From Fusarium oxysporum f. sp. lycopersici 4287 (lineage: Eukaryota; Ascomycota; Sordariomycetes; Hypocreales; Nectriaceae): a stretch of DNA of 64,000 nucleotides. Positions 63,658 through 64,000 of this stretch are shown here, piece by piece (position 1 is the first letter of the stretch; every line of letters begins with the position of its first letter). Below the pieces are notes generated by a model. It saw only the letters and a program-made list of their open reading frames with translations, did no database searches and was not told the origin of the DNA. The stretch is taken from the NCBI RefSeq assembly GCF_000149955.1, contig NC_030994.1:3216366-3280365 (forward strand), read 5' to 3'. A program made the translations under genes and the position numbers.

Positions 63658-64000
63658 GTTGGAGTTATCCGAGCATTGTTATACCCGCTTCCCGCACGAC
63701 AATGCCTGCCAGACTGCAGTTTGGAGAAGTTGGCCGTATGCTTCGGAGTTTGGCTACTGGAAGAGGGTACGTGTGAACGATGTTGGAAGCATCTCCAATG
63801 CCGACACAATTCTTGGATCCGGCTATTCTGGATATCCGGGGAAGGGCTTGTCCAGAACAGGTTGGATCAACTCAAACCCCGCACTTCCCCTTGTGATGTT
63901 CCCTGCAGCTTGCCCGGACTAGCCTGATTAGGGCAGACTTTCACTCCAGAGTACGGTGGGCTTCTTACCCGCAGTATGCATTTGGGCCCAGGACGAGCGA
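63658..64000. other. Right-edge intergenic sequence
   Basis: Upstream region of the Zn2Cys6 gene. Frames overlapping it are shadows. Nothing else is seen up to the window end. Confidence 0.4.

Overview
This is a gene-dense nuclear fragment of a filamentous ascomycete. It looks Fusarium-like (Sordariomycetes, Nectriaceae), but that placement is an inference from gene content and intron style, not from a marker gene. Supporting features are introns of about 50-65 nt with GTAAGT/GTGAGT donors and CTAAC/CTGAC branch points, two HET-domain genes, Zn2Cys6 regulators, a rhodopsin-like integral membrane protein, a LaeA/UMTA-type methyltransferase, and short AT-rich tracts with the C-to-T/G-to-A signature of repeat-induced point mutation (RIP). 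I saw no tRNA, rRNA, CRISPR or intact transposon. The content (secreted carbohydrate-active enzymes, HET genes, decayed repeats, catabolic modules) is that of an accessory or subtelomere-like region.

Layout. 0-6.4 kb is a disturbed region. A ~390-bp direct repeat is present twice (about 300-695, strongly RIP-mutated; about 5900-6285, nearly clean). Between the copies lie a 5'-truncated membrane-protein gene, a small three-span membrane protein, a Ser/Thr-rich secreted protein with a jelly-roll-like domain, and AT-rich decayed DNA. 6.4-16.5 kb holds a flavin monooxygenase, a secreted GMC oxidoreductase, a secreted heparinase/alginate-lyase-like protein, a D-2-hydroxyacid dehydrogenase and a disordered protein. 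17.5-23.7 kb holds a SAM methyltransferase with a 13-nt micro-exon, an alpha/beta hydrolase with a C-terminal membrane anchor, and a GH95 alpha-L-fucosidase. 25.7-34 kb holds a HET protein with WW-like C-terminal repeats, two small secreted or wall proteins, and a rhodopsin-domain protein abutting a probably truncated membrane-protein gene. 35-43.3 kb holds an HSP30-type small heat-shock protein with a heat-shock element upstream, an amino-acid permease in tandem with a 2,2-dialkylglycine-decarboxylase-like enzyme, and a dihydroxyacetone kinase. 43.6-49.2 kb holds a second HET protein with a Glu/Thr repeat, an aldo/keto reductase and an endopolygalacturonase. 50.6-63.7 kb holds two regulator-containing catabolic modules: (a) aromatic-type FAD monooxygenase, Zn2Cys6 regulator and HAD dehalogenase-like enzyme; (b) amino-acid permease, FAD-dependent amine/amino-acid oxidase and Zn2Cys6 regulator.

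How the genes may work together (inference). The permease/dialkylglycine-decarboxylase pair could take up and degrade alpha,alpha-dialkyl amino acids such as 2-aminoisobutyrate, a peptaibol constituent. The 57.3-63.7 kb set looks like uptake plus oxidation of an amine or amino acid under a local regulator, with an inverted repeat in the shared permease/oxidase promoter. The GH28, GH95, GMC and lyase-like proteins would act outside the cell on plant or microbial polysaccharides. Exon boundaries were derived by eye from splice signals and reading-frame continuity, so individual boundaries may be off by a few bases.
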